Shown: positions 53,693 to 62,799 of the stretch, in pieces
How the letters are laid out: the number at the start of each line of letters is the position of its first letter
Position numbering within the stretch: position 1 is the first letter of the stretch
NCBI RefSeq assembly: GCF_047126315.1
Contig: NZ_CP138953.1
Coordinates: 4,030,001-4,094,000, forward strand
DNA: 64,000 nucleotides
DNA from: Shimia sp022448905
Lineage (GTDB): Bacteria; Pseudomonadota; Alphaproteobacteria; Rhodobacterales; Rhodobacteraceae
Direction: 5' to 3'
Notes under the pieces: generated by a model
The model's input: only the letters and a program-made list of their open reading frames with translations
The model's database searches: none
Told to the model about the DNA's origin: nothing
Position numbers and translations under genes: made by a program

Positions 53693-54688
53693 TTAGTTGG
53701 TCATTGCGCCTTTCACAGCCGCAACCGCCGCCGCACCGGTGTCGCCAGTTTCTTCAACAAAGCGGTCCACAACGCTCGCCGTCGCCGCAACCCAAGCCGC
53801 GCGCTGCTCATCGGACAGCTCAGTCACGGTCATGTTGGCCTTCATCTCGTCCACGGTGGCTGCCTCTTCAGCATAGATCTGGTCGCGCAACTTCTGCTCC
53901 ACTTCCGCAGCGGCCGCGTCGATGATGGCTTTGTGCTCATCAGACAGACCTTCGTAGACGTCATTGTTGATCACCGCGACAAACTCGATCGCGCTGTCAA
54001 AGGTCAGGGTCATCTGATCCATCACTTCAAACAGCTTGCGGGATTTTACCGCAGACGCGCCGGTCATGCCCACATCAACAGCACCCTGCTGATACGCAAG
54101 GAACTGTTTGGAGCCGGACATCAGGGTTGGCGCACCGCCAAGTTCCTGCACGGTCCAGCCATGGACCTTACCGTAGGTACGGACTTTTTTGTCCGCAATA
54201 TCAGCCGGTTCCACGATCGCTTCGCCGTTTGTCAGGTATACGTTGCGACCAAAAGCCTGCCACCACAGAATGCGGTTGTTGGTCTCTTTGAGGATCGCCG
54301 CGTCCAAAGTCGCGCGCATGTCGGAGCCCGGTGCCACGGCGGCACGAATGTGCGCCTCGTCGCTAAAGATAAACGGGATCGATACAACGTCCACCGCAGG
54401 AACGGACCCTGCAAAACGACCGATAAAAGCAGAGCCCGCTTCCACCGCACCGCTACCCACGGCACCTGGCACTTCTTTGTCCTTGAACAACTGTGCTGAC
54501 GGGAACAGCTGCACCTTCAGATCGCCGCCGGACTTCTCCTCCACGATGCTAGCGAAATCCAACCAGTTTTTGCCCAAGGAATGTGTTTCCGGCAGCTGCA
54601 AAGTCACCCGGATGGTCTCTGCAAAGCTGGCAACTGGCGCAACGCTCACAAGCGCGGCTGTCGCGGCGGCTGCAATCCAATGTTTCAT
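53693..54688 (-). CDS. dctP: TRAP transporter solute-binding protein (DctP)
   Basis: A 331-residue periplasmic binding protein with a cleaved signal (residues 1-23, VSVAPVASFAE). The DctP family motifs are visible: VTLQLPETHSLGKNWLDFA, LFPSAQLFKDKEVPGAVGSG, and KVRTYGKVHGWTVQELGGAPTLM in outline, where the conserved Arg near residue 169 usually binds the carboxylate. It heads the TRAP-ICL operon and is divergent from the Lrp regulator, with 203 bases between starts. The ligand is probably an organic acid. Confidence 0.92.
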   Translation of the reverse strand: MKHWIAAAATAALVSVAPVASFAETIRVTLQLPETHSLGKNWLDFASIVEEKSGGDLKVQLFPSAQLFKDKEVPGAVGSGAVEAGSAFIGRFAGSVPAVDVVSIPFIFSDEAHIRAAVAPGSDMRATLDAAILKETNNRILWWQAFGRNVYLTNGEAIVEPADIADKKVRTYGKVHGWTVQELGGAPTLMSGSKQFLAYQQGAVDVGMTGASAVKSRKLFEVMDQMTLTFDSAIEFVAVINNDVYEGLSDEHKAIIDAAAAEVEQKLRDQIYAEEAATVDEMKANMTVTELSDEQRAAWVAATASVVDRFVEETGDTGAAAVAAVKGAMTN

Positions 54689-54891
54689 GACGTCCTCCCA
54701 AAATCGTACTTATGAGCGTTCAACCCTAGGGCGGCTTCCGGAAACCGGGTCACGATTTTGAAGTCCTGTTTCCGCTAACGCGCAACAGCGTTTCATTTTG
54801 CGCGCAAAAAGTAGGACCAAACGGTCAAATTTTATGCTGCAAGGAAATTTGCTTTCGTTGTATACAGTTACAACGGAGGAAGGGGACAGTT

Positions 54892-55344
54892 TTGGACGAC
54901 GCCGACAAACGCATTTTGCGGGCCATTCAGGAACAACCAGAGCTTACAATGCGAGAGCTTGGCGAGGTTACCGGATTGAGCCACACACCCTGTTGGCGCC
55001 GTCTGAAACGGCTGCGCGAAGAAGGCTACATCACTGATAAACGGTACGTTTTGGATGCCCAGAAGCTTGGCTTTGACATCGTCGCCTTTTGTCTTGTGAA
55101 GCTGCAAGAACACACACAGGAGTCGCTGGAAGAATTTGAGGCCGCCATCGAATTTCTCCCGGAGGTGGTAGAGTGTTACTCCGCCACCGGCGATCAGGAC
55201 TACATCCTCAAGGTGCTCGCGCTCAGCGTGCGGGACTACGAAGAAACCATCAAACAGCGGCTCCTGAAACTGCCGCACATTGGATCCATCCGCACCAGCC
55301 TCGCGTTAAACGAGATCAAGAACACGCCGGACGTGCCAGTCTGA
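54892..55344 (+). CDS. Lrp/AsnC-family transcriptional regulator
   Basis: A 150-residue Lrp/AsnC regulator. The N-terminal helix-turn-helix (DDADKRILRAIQEQPELTMRELGEVTGLSHTPCWRRL in outline, residues 2-39) is followed by the RAM/AsnC effector domain (VVECYSATGDQDYILKV). It starts with TTG behind a strong GGAGGAAGGGG. It is divergent from the TRAP operon, so it is the probable local regulator responding to an amino or organic acid; that is inferred from position. Confidence 0.88.
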   Translation: MDDADKRILRAIQEQPELTMRELGEVTGLSHTPCWRRLKRLREEGYITDKRYVLDAQKLGFDIVAFCLVKLQEHTQESLEEFEAAIEFLPEVVECYSATGDQDYILKVLALSVRDYEETIKQRLLKLPHIGSIRTSLALNEIKNTPDVPV

Positions 55345-55368
55345 CCCACCAGCACGCCCACGCGATGC

Positions 55369-57186
55369 TCAACCTATCGCTGCACCCTGGCCACGCGCCA
55401 CATTGCCCCGACACCACGCCAAGGCACGGTCGCTCAGAAACGGCCCCAGCTTCGCTTCCACCTCTTGGTGATAGCTGTCCAACCAGGCGACTTCCGCCGC
55501 CGTCAGCGCCTCAAACGCTAACATCTCCGTCATGATCGGTGCCCAGGTCAGATTGCGGAACCCAAAGAAGCCGTTGTCCTCTTCGACAATCTCAAACAAG
55601 TTCTCAATCCGGATGCCATAGAGCCCGGCCACATAGTGTCCCGGCTCAATCGACATCACCATGCCTGGCATCAAATCCACCGCACTGACTGGCTTGCCAA
55701 TTCGCTGCGGATGCTCGTGCACCGACAGCCGATGCCCAATCCCGTGGCCCGTGCCGTGGTCATAATCCAACCCCAAATCCCACAGCGGTCGCCGGCAAAT
55801 CGCATCAATATGATGCCCTTGCGTACCGCGCGGAAACTTCAACGTGGCCAGCGCATAAAACGCCTTGAACACTGCGGTGTAGGCTTGGTCGTACCCTTCA
55901 GGCCGCTGCCCAAAGGCAAAACTGCGAGTGATATCGGTGGTCCCGGTCTCATACTGCCCGCCACTGTCCAGCAGGTACGGCGCCTCCGGCAAAATCGCCG
56001 CATCGCGCGTCTCGGTAGTGGCGTAGTGGCACATCGCGGCATTGCCCCCTGCCGCCGAGATCGTATTGAAACTCTCGCTCAGGTAACTGCCACTGGCCTC
56101 GCGAAACGCATTCACCTGCGCCTCTGCCTCACTCTCCCGCAAAGGATCACCGTTGGCCACCCGCACAGGCACTGTTTCCGCCAACCAGGCCGAAAACTCA
56201 GTCACCGCCACACCGTCCTGAAGGTGACAGGCGCGCATGCCTTCCAGCTCCACCGCATTCTTCAACGCTTTGAGATGGGTCAGATAACTGGTCCGCCGTT
56301 CAATCTTGGCGCCAATCTTCTCCAGCGCCAGACACACCGCGACTGGTGAGAACTCCGGGTCTACCAGAACCCGCTGCCCGGTTTTCACCGAGGCGCGGAT
56401 CGATGGCAAAAACCCATGTGGAGGCACCACCGAGATGCTCTCCGGCAGGCTGGCCACCAAATCATCCGGCAGCTTCTCCGGTTCCACAAACCAGGTCACC
56501 GCACCCGTATCTGCCACCAACATAAAGGACTGTGGAATTGGCAAAAACGGCACATCGTCCCCGCGCACATTCAGGCACCAGGCAATGTTGTCCGGCTGCG
56601 TCTCCACATGAAACTGCGCCCCTTGCTGCGCCATGAACGCTGTCAGATCCGCCACCTTCTCGCTGGCGGTTTTCCCGGCAAACTGCAACGGCATCGCGCT
56701 GACCTGCCCCATTGGCGATGGCGGCTGCGCATCCCAAATGAAATCCACCGGATTGTCATTCTGCGCCGCCAGCTGCACGCCGATCTCCGCAAGCGCCCCG
56801 GCAAAACGATCATGCCAACTGGGCGGCAAATGCATCGGATCAAACCCCACGCACCACCAATCCCCGGCCTTCTCCGACAACCACGCCTCCGGCGCTTCTT
56901 CAAACAAGTGGTGGAATGAAAACACCGCACCCAAGCACTCTTCCCGCACCTGCACGCTGTAGCGCCCATCCACAAACATCGCGACCTCATCCATGGTCAC
57001 GATCGCCATGCCCGCCGACCCGGAAAACCCGGTCACATACCGCAACCGCTCATCATGCGGCGCGACATACTCGCCTTGGTGCGCGTCATATCTTGGCAGG
57101 ATAAACGCATCCAACCCACGCAGACGCATTTCTGCGCGCAACGCCGACACCTGCGGCGGCACAGTCTCGATCCCACAATCAGGCAT
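55369..57186 (-). CDS. pepP: Xaa-Pro aminopeptidase (M24B, aminopeptidase P)
   Basis: A 605-residue three-domain aminopeptidase P, releasing N-terminal residues next to proline. Two creatinase-like N-terminal domains (to about residue 310) precede the pita-bread catalytic domain. Metal ligands: Asp in LLDSGGQY and TTDITRSF, His in GTGHGIGHRLSVHEHP, Glu in SIEPGHYV and RIENLFEI. It is cytoplasmic and ends a peptide-import operon, overlapping dppF by 8 bases, with GGAGGAG upstream of the ATG. Import and proline-peptide cleavage are thus genetically joined. Confidence 0.93.
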   Translation of the reverse strand: MPDCGIETVPPQVSALRAEMRLRGLDAFILPRYDAHQGEYVAPHDERLRYVTGFSGSAGMAIVTMDEVAMFVDGRYSVQVREECLGAVFSFHHLFEEAPEAWLSEKAGDWWCVGFDPMHLPPSWHDRFAGALAEIGVQLAAQNDNPVDFIWDAQPPSPMGQVSAMPLQFAGKTASEKVADLTAFMAQQGAQFHVETQPDNIAWCLNVRGDDVPFLPIPQSFMLVADTGAVTWFVEPEKLPDDLVASLPESISVVPPHGFLPSIRASVKTGQRVLVDPEFSPVAVCLALEKIGAKIERRTSYLTHLKALKNAVELEGMRACHLQDGVAVTEFSAWLAETVPVRVANGDPLRESEAEAQVNAFREASGSYLSESFNTISAAGGNAAMCHYATTETRDAAILPEAPYLLDSGGQYETGTTDITRSFAFGQRPEGYDQAYTAVFKAFYALATLKFPRGTQGHHIDAICRRPLWDLGLDYDHGTGHGIGHRLSVHEHPQRIGKPVSAVDLMPGMVMSIEPGHYVAGLYGIRIENLFEIVEEDNGFFGFRNLTWAPIMTEMLAFEALTAAEVAWLDSYHQEVEAKLGPFLSDRALAWCRGNVARGQGAAIG

Positions 57187-58177
57187 GTTGATTGATCTCC
57201 TCCGCATGATGACAGGCCACTTCGCCGCGTCCCTCCAAGGCCCGCAATGCCGGGATCACCGTCCGGCATTGGGCTGTCACATGGCGACAGCGCACGTGGA
57301 ACGGACAGCCCGGCGGCACATTGAGAGGCGGCGGCAGCTCGCCCTCCAATTGGATCGCCGCGCCTTTGTCATCCGGGTCCAGCGACGGCGCCGCGCTCAG
57401 CAAGGCCTGCGAATAGGGATGTGACGGCGCAGAAAACAACGTCTCACTGTCGCCAATCTCCACAATCCGCCCCAGATAAATCACCGCCACACGGTTGGAT
57501 ACATGCCGCACCAATCTCAGATCATGCGCGACAAACAGAATGGTCAGATGCAACCGCTGCTGCAGCTCCAGCAATAGGTTCACCACCTGCGCCTGCACCG
57601 ACACATCCAAAGCCGAGACCAGTTCATCCGCGATCAGCACCTCCGGCTCCACTGCCAAGGCCCGCGCAATCGCAATCCTCTGCCGCTGTCCGCCAGAGAA
57701 CTCATGCGGCAGTTTCTCCGCTGCATCTTGCGGCAACCGCACCAAATCCAACAACTCTGCCACCCGCGGCGCAATCTCCGCCTCGGGCCGCATCTGGTGC
57801 ACCCGCAGTGCTTCGGCCAGAATATCGCCGGTTGTCATACGTGGGTTCAGCGACGAATACGGGTCCTGAAACATCATCTGAACGCGCCGGTTGTAGCTGC
57901 GATCCTTGCGCGCCGCCGCGCCAAAGATGTTCTGTTCATCAAAGTGGATCTGCCCGCTGGTTGGCTCGTACAGCCGCACAATACAACGCGCCAAAGTCGA
58001 CTTGCCACAACCGGACTCCCCTACCACACCAAGGGTCTCCCCCTGCTGCAACTCAAGGCTCACACCATTGAGCGCATTCACCGATTTCCCCGGCCTGCGC
58101 TGCACCACATCCAAAAGGCTGCGCGACACCGGAAACGACAAATGCAGGTCGTCGATTTTCATCACAGTCTGGGTCAT
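57179..58177 (-). CDS. dppF: peptide ABC transporter ATP-binding protein (DppF type)
   Basis: A 332-residue ABC ATPase of the DppF/OppF type. Walker A GESGCGKST, signature FSGGQRQRIAIA, Walker B VLIADELVSALD, and the C-terminal oligopeptide-transporter extension with CPFHVRCRHVTAQC, a cysteine cluster that binds a 4Fe-4S cluster in some relatives. It pairs with DppD. ATGA overlap with dppD and an 8-base overlap with pepP. Confidence 0.92.
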   Translation of the reverse strand: MTQTVMKIDDLHLSFPVSRSLLDVVQRRPGKSVNALNGVSLELQQGETLGVVGESGCGKSTLARCIVRLYEPTSGQIHFDEQNIFGAAARKDRSYNRRVQMMFQDPYSSLNPRMTTGDILAEALRVHQMRPEAEIAPRVAELLDLVRLPQDAAEKLPHEFSGGQRQRIAIARALAVEPEVLIADELVSALDVSVQAQVVNLLLELQQRLHLTILFVAHDLRLVRHVSNRVAVIYLGRIVEIGDSETLFSAPSHPYSQALLSAAPSLDPDDKGAAIQLEGELPPPLNVPPGCPFHVRCRHVTAQCRTVIPALRALEGRGEVACHHAEEINQHA

Positions 58178-59163
58178 GCGGCGTCTTCCTGTGTCGCGGG
58201 CAGTGGATGGAAACAGGCGGTCTGCCGCCCCGGCGCAATGTCCTGCAACGTGGGCCGCGCGGTCTGACAGGCTGGTCCAGCCGCCTGACAGCGCGGCGCA
58301 AAGGCACAGCCTTCCGGCAATGAAAACAGGCTCGGCGGCGTTCCCGGCACCGAATAGAGCTGCGCGCGCGGCGGCACATCCTGCGGCACTGACCGCATCA
58401 GGCCCTCGGTGTAGGGATGGCGCGGGGTTTGCAACACCTGCCGCACATCGCCCTGCTCCACCACCCGTCCGGCATACATCACCGACACCGTGTCACAGGT
58501 CTGCGCCACAACGCCAAGATCGTGCGTCACCAGCACCACTCCCATCGACATCTCATCCGCCAGCTTCAGGATCAGGTCCAAAATCTGTGCCTGAATGGTC
58601 ACATCCAGCGCTGTGGTTGGCTCATCCGCCAGCAACAGCTTCGGGCTCGCCGCCAAGGCAATCGCAATCATCACCCGTTGGCGCATCCCACCGGAAAACT
58701 GGTGTGGGTACTCGCCAAGCCGAGAGGCCGCTGCGGGAATGCCCACGTGATCGAGCATCTCAATTGCCCGATCACGCCGCGCCCGCCGCCCCAGATCGGT
58801 GTGCGCCTTCAAGGTCTCCGTCAACTGTGTGCCCACCGTCAGCAGCGGATTGAGCGAGATCATCGGCTCCTGAAAAATCATCGCAATCTCGCGGCCGCGG
58901 ATCTTGCGCAGCTGCCGTTCTGACATCGTGGTCAGCTCTTGCCCCTGCCAGCGCACGGACCCGCGCACCTCTCCATAGTGCCGCGCCAATCCCAGGATCG
59001 AGCGCAAAGTCACGCTCTTGCCGGAGCCACTTTCTCCCACAAGCCCCTGCACCTGACCTTTGCACAGCGCAAAGCTCACATCGCGCACCGCAGGGAGGTC
59101 GGTGCCGCCCCGGCTAAAGGTGGTGCAGAGGTTCTCTACTTCCAAAATCGGGTGATCTGTCAT
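58174..59163 (-). CDS. dppD: peptide ABC transporter ATP-binding protein (DppD type)
   Basis: A 329-residue ABC ATPase of the DppD/OppD type. Walker A GESGSGKSV, signature FSGGMRQRVMIA, Walker B LLLADEPTTALD, and the C-terminal CAFAPRCQAAGPAC cysteine motif. The start ATG has GAGGGG eight bases upstream; a frame extending 37 codons upstream is not used. It is 11 bases after dppC and overlaps dppF by ATGA. Confidence 0.92.
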   Translation of the reverse strand: MTDHPILEVENLCTTFSRGGTDLPAVRDVSFALCKGQVQGLVGESGSGKSVTLRSILGLARHYGEVRGSVRWQGQELTTMSERQLRKIRGREIAMIFQEPMISLNPLLTVGTQLTETLKAHTDLGRRARRDRAIEMLDHVGIPAAASRLGEYPHQFSGGMRQRVMIAIALAASPKLLLADEPTTALDVTIQAQILDLILKLADEMSMGVVLVTHDLGVVAQTCDTVSVMYAGRVVEQGDVRQVLQTPRHPYTEGLMRSVPQDVPPRAQLYSVPGTPPSLFSLPEGCAFAPRCQAAGPACQTARPTLQDIAPGRQTACFHPLPATQEDAA

Positions 59164-59174
59164 TGTCTTTCCCC

Positions 59175-59945
59175 TCACCCGCGTGGCCGCAACAGGTCCG
59201 CAAGACCGTCGCCAATCAACGAGAATCCAAGTCCCGTGATCACAATCGCAATCCCCGGCATCAGGCTCAGCCACCAGGCCGTGGTGATAAAGTTGCGCCC
59301 CTCAGCAATCAGCACGCCCCACTCGGCCTGCGGCGGCTGCGCCCCCAATCCAAGATAGCCGAGCGACGACCCCAGCAGGATCGCCAGCGCCATGTCGGTC
59401 ATCCAATATACAATCACCGGCGTGATCGCATTGGGCAGCAAATGGCGGAAAATGATGCGCCGGTCGGAATAGCCCATGACAATCCCGGCGCTGGCGTAGT
59501 CATTGCCCATCTGCGCAATCACCTCAGCCCGCATCAGCCGCGCGTAATAGACCCAGCCCACCAGCGTGATCGCGATGTACATGTTGATAAGCCCCGGCCC
59601 CAACACGGCCACCACTGCAATGACCAGCACCAGAAACGGGAAGGTGATGATCGCATCCACCACGCGGCCAAAAATCATGTCGGCCACACCGCGATAATAG
59701 CCCACCAAGGCCCCGATAGTGACGCCAATGGTCAGGGCAAAGACCGTCGCCAAAATCGCCATCTGCATGTTCACCGTATAGGCGTGGATCACCCGCGACA
59801 GCGCGTCCCGTCCCAGCATGTCGGTGCCAAACGGATGCGCCCAGCTTGGGGGTTGCCGCACCGCCAGATAATCAATGAAGTTTGGATCATAGGGCGCAAA
59901 GAAGCTTGGAAAAAGCGCCAACAGGGTGGAAAACCCGATGATCAC
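59175..59945 (-). CDS. dppC: peptide ABC transporter permease (DppC type), 5' end interrupted
   Basis: The open part encodes 256 residues of a DppC/OppC permease with five clear spans and the EAA loop (MRAEVIAQMGNDYASAGIVMGYSD in outline). The intact gene would start at ATG 60041, which overlaps the dppB stop (ATGA) exactly as the other genes in this operon do; codons 1-24 are followed by TAG at 59969-59967, then the frame continues GFLIGAVIIGF into the first span. Protein could still form by re-initiation at GTG 59945, losing the cytoplasmic N-terminus and about six residues of span one. Otherwise the importer lacks one permease. Confidence 0.82.
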   Translation of the reverse strand: MIIGFSTLLALFPSFFAPYDPNFIDYLAVRQPPSWAHPFGTDMLGRDALSRVIHAYTVNMQMAILATVFALTIGVTIGALVGYYRGVADMIFGRVVDAIITFPFLVLVIAVVAVLGPGLINMYIAITLVGWVYYARLMRAEVIAQMGNDYASAGIVMGYSDRRIIFRHLLPNAITPVIVYWMTDMALAILLGSSLGYLGLGAQPPQAEWGVLIAEGRNFITTAWWLSLMPGIAIVITGLGFSLIGDGLADLLRPRG

Positions 59946-59966
59946 AGCCCCGATCAGAAACCCCGG

Positions 59967-59969
59967 CTA
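59967..59969 (-). other. in-frame amber stop in dppC
   Basis: The codon after LQLALR is TAG. Relatives have a coding residue here, often Arg, Lys, Asn or Gln, each one or two base changes away. Downstream codons keep the family sequence, so this is a point nonsense change or a sequencing error. Confidence 0.85.
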
Positions 59970-60037
59970 GCGCAGCGCCAGCTGTAGCCGCGACAGCGGC
60001 GCATCGGAGGATTTTGCAGAAGTCACAACAGCATCGC

Positions 60038-60979
60038 TCATGTCAGACGCATCCTTGGATCAAGCAGGCTTTGGAACAGATCGGTCAGCAGGAAGACAAT
60101 CGACACCAGAATGGCAAAGGTTAGCGTCAGCCCCTGAATAAGCGGATAGTCCCGCGCAAAAATCGCTTCCAGCATTAGCCGCCCCAATCCGGGCACGGCA
60201 AATACGGTCTCGGTCACCAACGTGCCGCTCATCAGGTTGCCAATCGACAGGCCCAAAAGTGTGATGGTGGAAATCAGCGCGTTGCGCAGCACATGCCGCC
60301 CCAGGATCAGCCGATTGGGCAGCCCTTTGGCGCGGGCAAACTGCACATATTCCGCGTCCAGCACTTCGATGATCGAGGCCCGCAAATTGCGCATGATGAT
60401 TGCGGAGGTGTAGAGCGCCACGGTCATCGACGGCAGGAACAGGTAGTAGAGCTGACCAAAGAAGCCGTCGCCGCTACCCCCCACCGGGAACCAGCGCAGC
60501 TGCGCCGCAAGGAAGGTCAGTAGGATCAACCCAATGTAAAACACCGGCATCGACAGTCCCACCTGAAACACCGTGCGGATTACTGTGTCTGGCCATTTGC
60601 CACGGTTGAGTGCGGCCACAAAAGCCAACGGCCCGGCAATCAGCAGCGACAAAGACACCGCAAAAAGCGCAAGGAACCCTGTGGTTGGCAACCGCTCAAG
60701 GATCACACTGGACACAGAGGTGCGCATCATGATCGACCGCCCAAGGTCGCCTTGCAAAGTGTTGGTGAAAAACAGCCAGAACTGCACCAGCAGCGGGTCA
60801 TTTAAGCCAAGCTTTTCCCGGATGGCCGCCAAATCAGCGTCCGAGGCTTTGTCGCCCGCAATTGCGATGGCTGGGTCGCCCGGCAACAGCCGGACCAGAA
60901 GAAAAATGATGATCATCACAAGCACAAATGTGGGGACCATCAGCGCGAGGCGCTTCAGAACGTATTGCAGTCCGGCCAT
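60038..60979 (-). CDS. dppB: peptide ABC transporter permease (DppB type)
   Basis: A 313-residue DppB/OppB permease with six spans. The N-terminal YVLKRLALMVPTFVLVMIIIFLLVRLLPGDP in outline and the EAA loop around residue 215 (EYVQFARAKGLPNRLILGRHVLRNA in outline) are standard. It lies 57 bases after the binding protein gene and overlaps the intended dppC start by ATGA. Confidence 0.92.
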   Translation of the reverse strand: MAGLQYVLKRLALMVPTFVLVMIIIFLLVRLLPGDPAIAIAGDKASDADLAAIREKLGLNDPLLVQFWLFFTNTLQGDLGRSIMMRTSVSSVILERLPTTGFLALFAVSLSLLIAGPLAFVAALNRGKWPDTVIRTVFQVGLSMPVFYIGLILLTFLAAQLRWFPVGGSGDGFFGQLYYLFLPSMTVALYTSAIIMRNLRASIIEVLDAEYVQFARAKGLPNRLILGRHVLRNALISTITLLGLSIGNLMSGTLVTETVFAVPGLGRLMLEAIFARDYPLIQGLTLTFAILVSIVFLLTDLFQSLLDPRMRLT

Positions 60980-61036
60980 GGGTATTTTCCAATTGAAACA
61001 CGCGCCGCAGGCCCTCGCCCGCGGCGCGCTGAGGTC

Positions 61037-62623
61037 TTACTTGCTCACAGTTGCGCGCGAGAAGATGTTGGCGCCGAGCGGGGTTTGCACGTAGCCGTCA
61101 ACCGCTGTGGACACCGCCACCGCAAAAGGCGTCTCGTACATGAACAGCAACGGCGCAGCATCGGCGTAGATCGTCTGCATGTCCGCATATTGCTGCGCAC
61201 GCGCGGCCTGATCCATCTCTTTGCCGGAGGCTTCAAACAACGCGTTGAACTTGTCGCTTTCCCAACCGGTGCCCACCGCGCTGCGGATCGGGGAATAGCC
61301 CAACCAACCGGTGACCTGGCTCGGATCGTTCACATCATCCACCCAGCCATAGGTGTGGATGTCAAACTCACCGGAGCGGTTCTTCGCGCTGCGGGTCGGC
61401 CCGTCGACCTGCTCCACAACCAGCTCAATGCCCAGCGGCGCCCACATCTGCTGAAGCGCAGCAAAGATGGTTGAGTCGTCCGCTGAGCCTGCCAGCGTGG
61501 TCAGCGTCACCTTGGTGCCCGGCTCGATCCCGGCCTCTTTCACCAGCGCCATGGCTTTGTCCATGTCGTAGGAATACAGATCCAGTTTGGACGCCAGACG
61601 CGTGGAAGACGACATCAGCGGCGCAGTCATCGGCTGACCTGCGCCTTGCAGCACCAGACCAATCAACGCGTCTTTGTTGGTGGCGTAGTTGATCGCCTGA
61701 CGCACACGCACATCGTTGAGCGGGTTGGCCGAACCATCCGCACGAGTCTCGCGGGTGTTGATTGGCGAATAGATGATCCGCGTGGACGGGTAGAGGTTCA
61801 TATTGATCGCCGGATCGGCGTCCAGTTCCGCCACACGGCTGAACGGTACAAACTCCACCGCGTCAACTTCGCCCGCCTGCAACTTCAGGATACGGGTCGC
61901 ATCATCCGGGATGATCTCGAAATGCACCTTGTCCAGATAAGGCAGCGGCTTGCCGTCGGCGCCCATCTCCCAGTGGTGCTCGTTGGCGCAGAAGTCCATC
62001 GAGGCGCCCTGCTCAAAGCCACACATATAGAAAGCCCCGGACCCCACGCCGGCACCACCGGCGGCAAAGATGGCGGCGGATTTCTCTTGATCCGTTGCGC
62101 CTTCTGCTGCCTCAAACACGTCTTTGTTCACAATCGCGGTGTTGAACGTAGCCAGCATCGACAGAATGGTTGGATCCGGCTGGCTCAGGCTCACGGTGAT
62201 TGTGTTGCCGTCCGCGGTCACGTCTGACACGCTGCCCAACATGCCGGACCACGGCCCCAAGTCACCATTGCGCGCCCGGTCCAATGAGAACAGCACGTCG
62301 TCCGCCTCCAGCGCCGAGCCATCGGCAAACTTCAGGCCCGACTGCAGCATCAGCGTGACGGTCTTGCCATCCTCTGAGACTTCAAAACTCTCCGCCAATC
62401 CGCCCACAATCGACTTCCCGTCATCAGACGAACGTAACAGCGTGTCAAACAGGCTGCCCACCATCCAGATGTCCGGGTTGCGGTCCGCGTAAATCGGATC
62501 AATCAGGCGCGAGCCGTCGTAGCGGGCAAAGTTCATTGTGCCGCCGCGTTCCTGCGCCGCCACCGGCGTCACAAGCGCGGTCGTTGCCGCCAAAGCCGCC
62601 GCCAAAAGGGTGCTGCGTGTCAT
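61037..62623 (-). CDS. dppA: peptide ABC transporter substrate-binding protein (family 5)
   Basis: A 528-residue periplasmic binding protein of family 5 (DppA/OppA). Signal peptide: residues 1-23 (LLAAALAATTALVTPVAAQ). Core motifs include SFEVSEDGKTVTLMLQSGLKFADGS and INYATNKDALIGLVLQG in outline. GGGAGGA precedes the ATG. It is first in the operon dppA-B-C-D-F-pepP and follows an XRE-cupin regulator; a perfect palindrome lies 62 bases upstream. The ligand is probably a di- or oligopeptide, given pepP. Confidence 0.9.
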   Translation of the reverse strand: MTRSTLLAAALAATTALVTPVAAQERGGTMNFARYDGSRLIDPIYADRNPDIWMVGSLFDTLLRSSDDGKSIVGGLAESFEVSEDGKTVTLMLQSGLKFADGSALEADDVLFSLDRARNGDLGPWSGMLGSVSDVTADGNTITVSLSQPDPTILSMLATFNTAIVNKDVFEAAEGATDQEKSAAIFAAGGAGVGSGAFYMCGFEQGASMDFCANEHHWEMGADGKPLPYLDKVHFEIIPDDATRILKLQAGEVDAVEFVPFSRVAELDADPAINMNLYPSTRIIYSPINTRETRADGSANPLNDVRVRQAINYATNKDALIGLVLQGAGQPMTAPLMSSSTRLASKLDLYSYDMDKAMALVKEAGIEPGTKVTLTTLAGSADDSTIFAALQQMWAPLGIELVVEQVDGPTRSAKNRSGEFDIHTYGWVDDVNDPSQVTGWLGYSPIRSAVGTGWESDKFNALFEASGKEMDQAARAQQYADMQTIYADAAPLLFMYETPFAVAVSTAVDGYVQTPLGANIFSRATVSK

Positions 62624-62684
62624 GTCTATTTTCCTCCCTGGTCGAATCTCTTCGGTGACCGGGAGAATAGGCAGTTTTTGACAT

Positions 62685-62713
62685 TTTGCTAAAACTTCTT
62701 TTAGCAAAGCTAA
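62685..62713. promoter_or_regulatory. perfect palindrome upstream of dppA, probable XRE operator
   Basis: TTTGCTAAAA-CTTC-TTTTAGCAAA is a perfect 10-bp dyad (62685-62708). A second overlapping dyad TTTAGC-AAA-GCTAAA extends it to about 62713. The half-site TTTAGCAAA recurs upstream of the XRE gene at 63478-63486, pointing to a shared regulator. Confidence 0.75.
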
Positions 62714-62799
62714 ATTTTTGAAGCGGGAATTTCAGCTTAAATCCAAAAATTGGATACAATATACTGAAAACACTGCCCTTCTTTCCGCCATCCGCAAAC

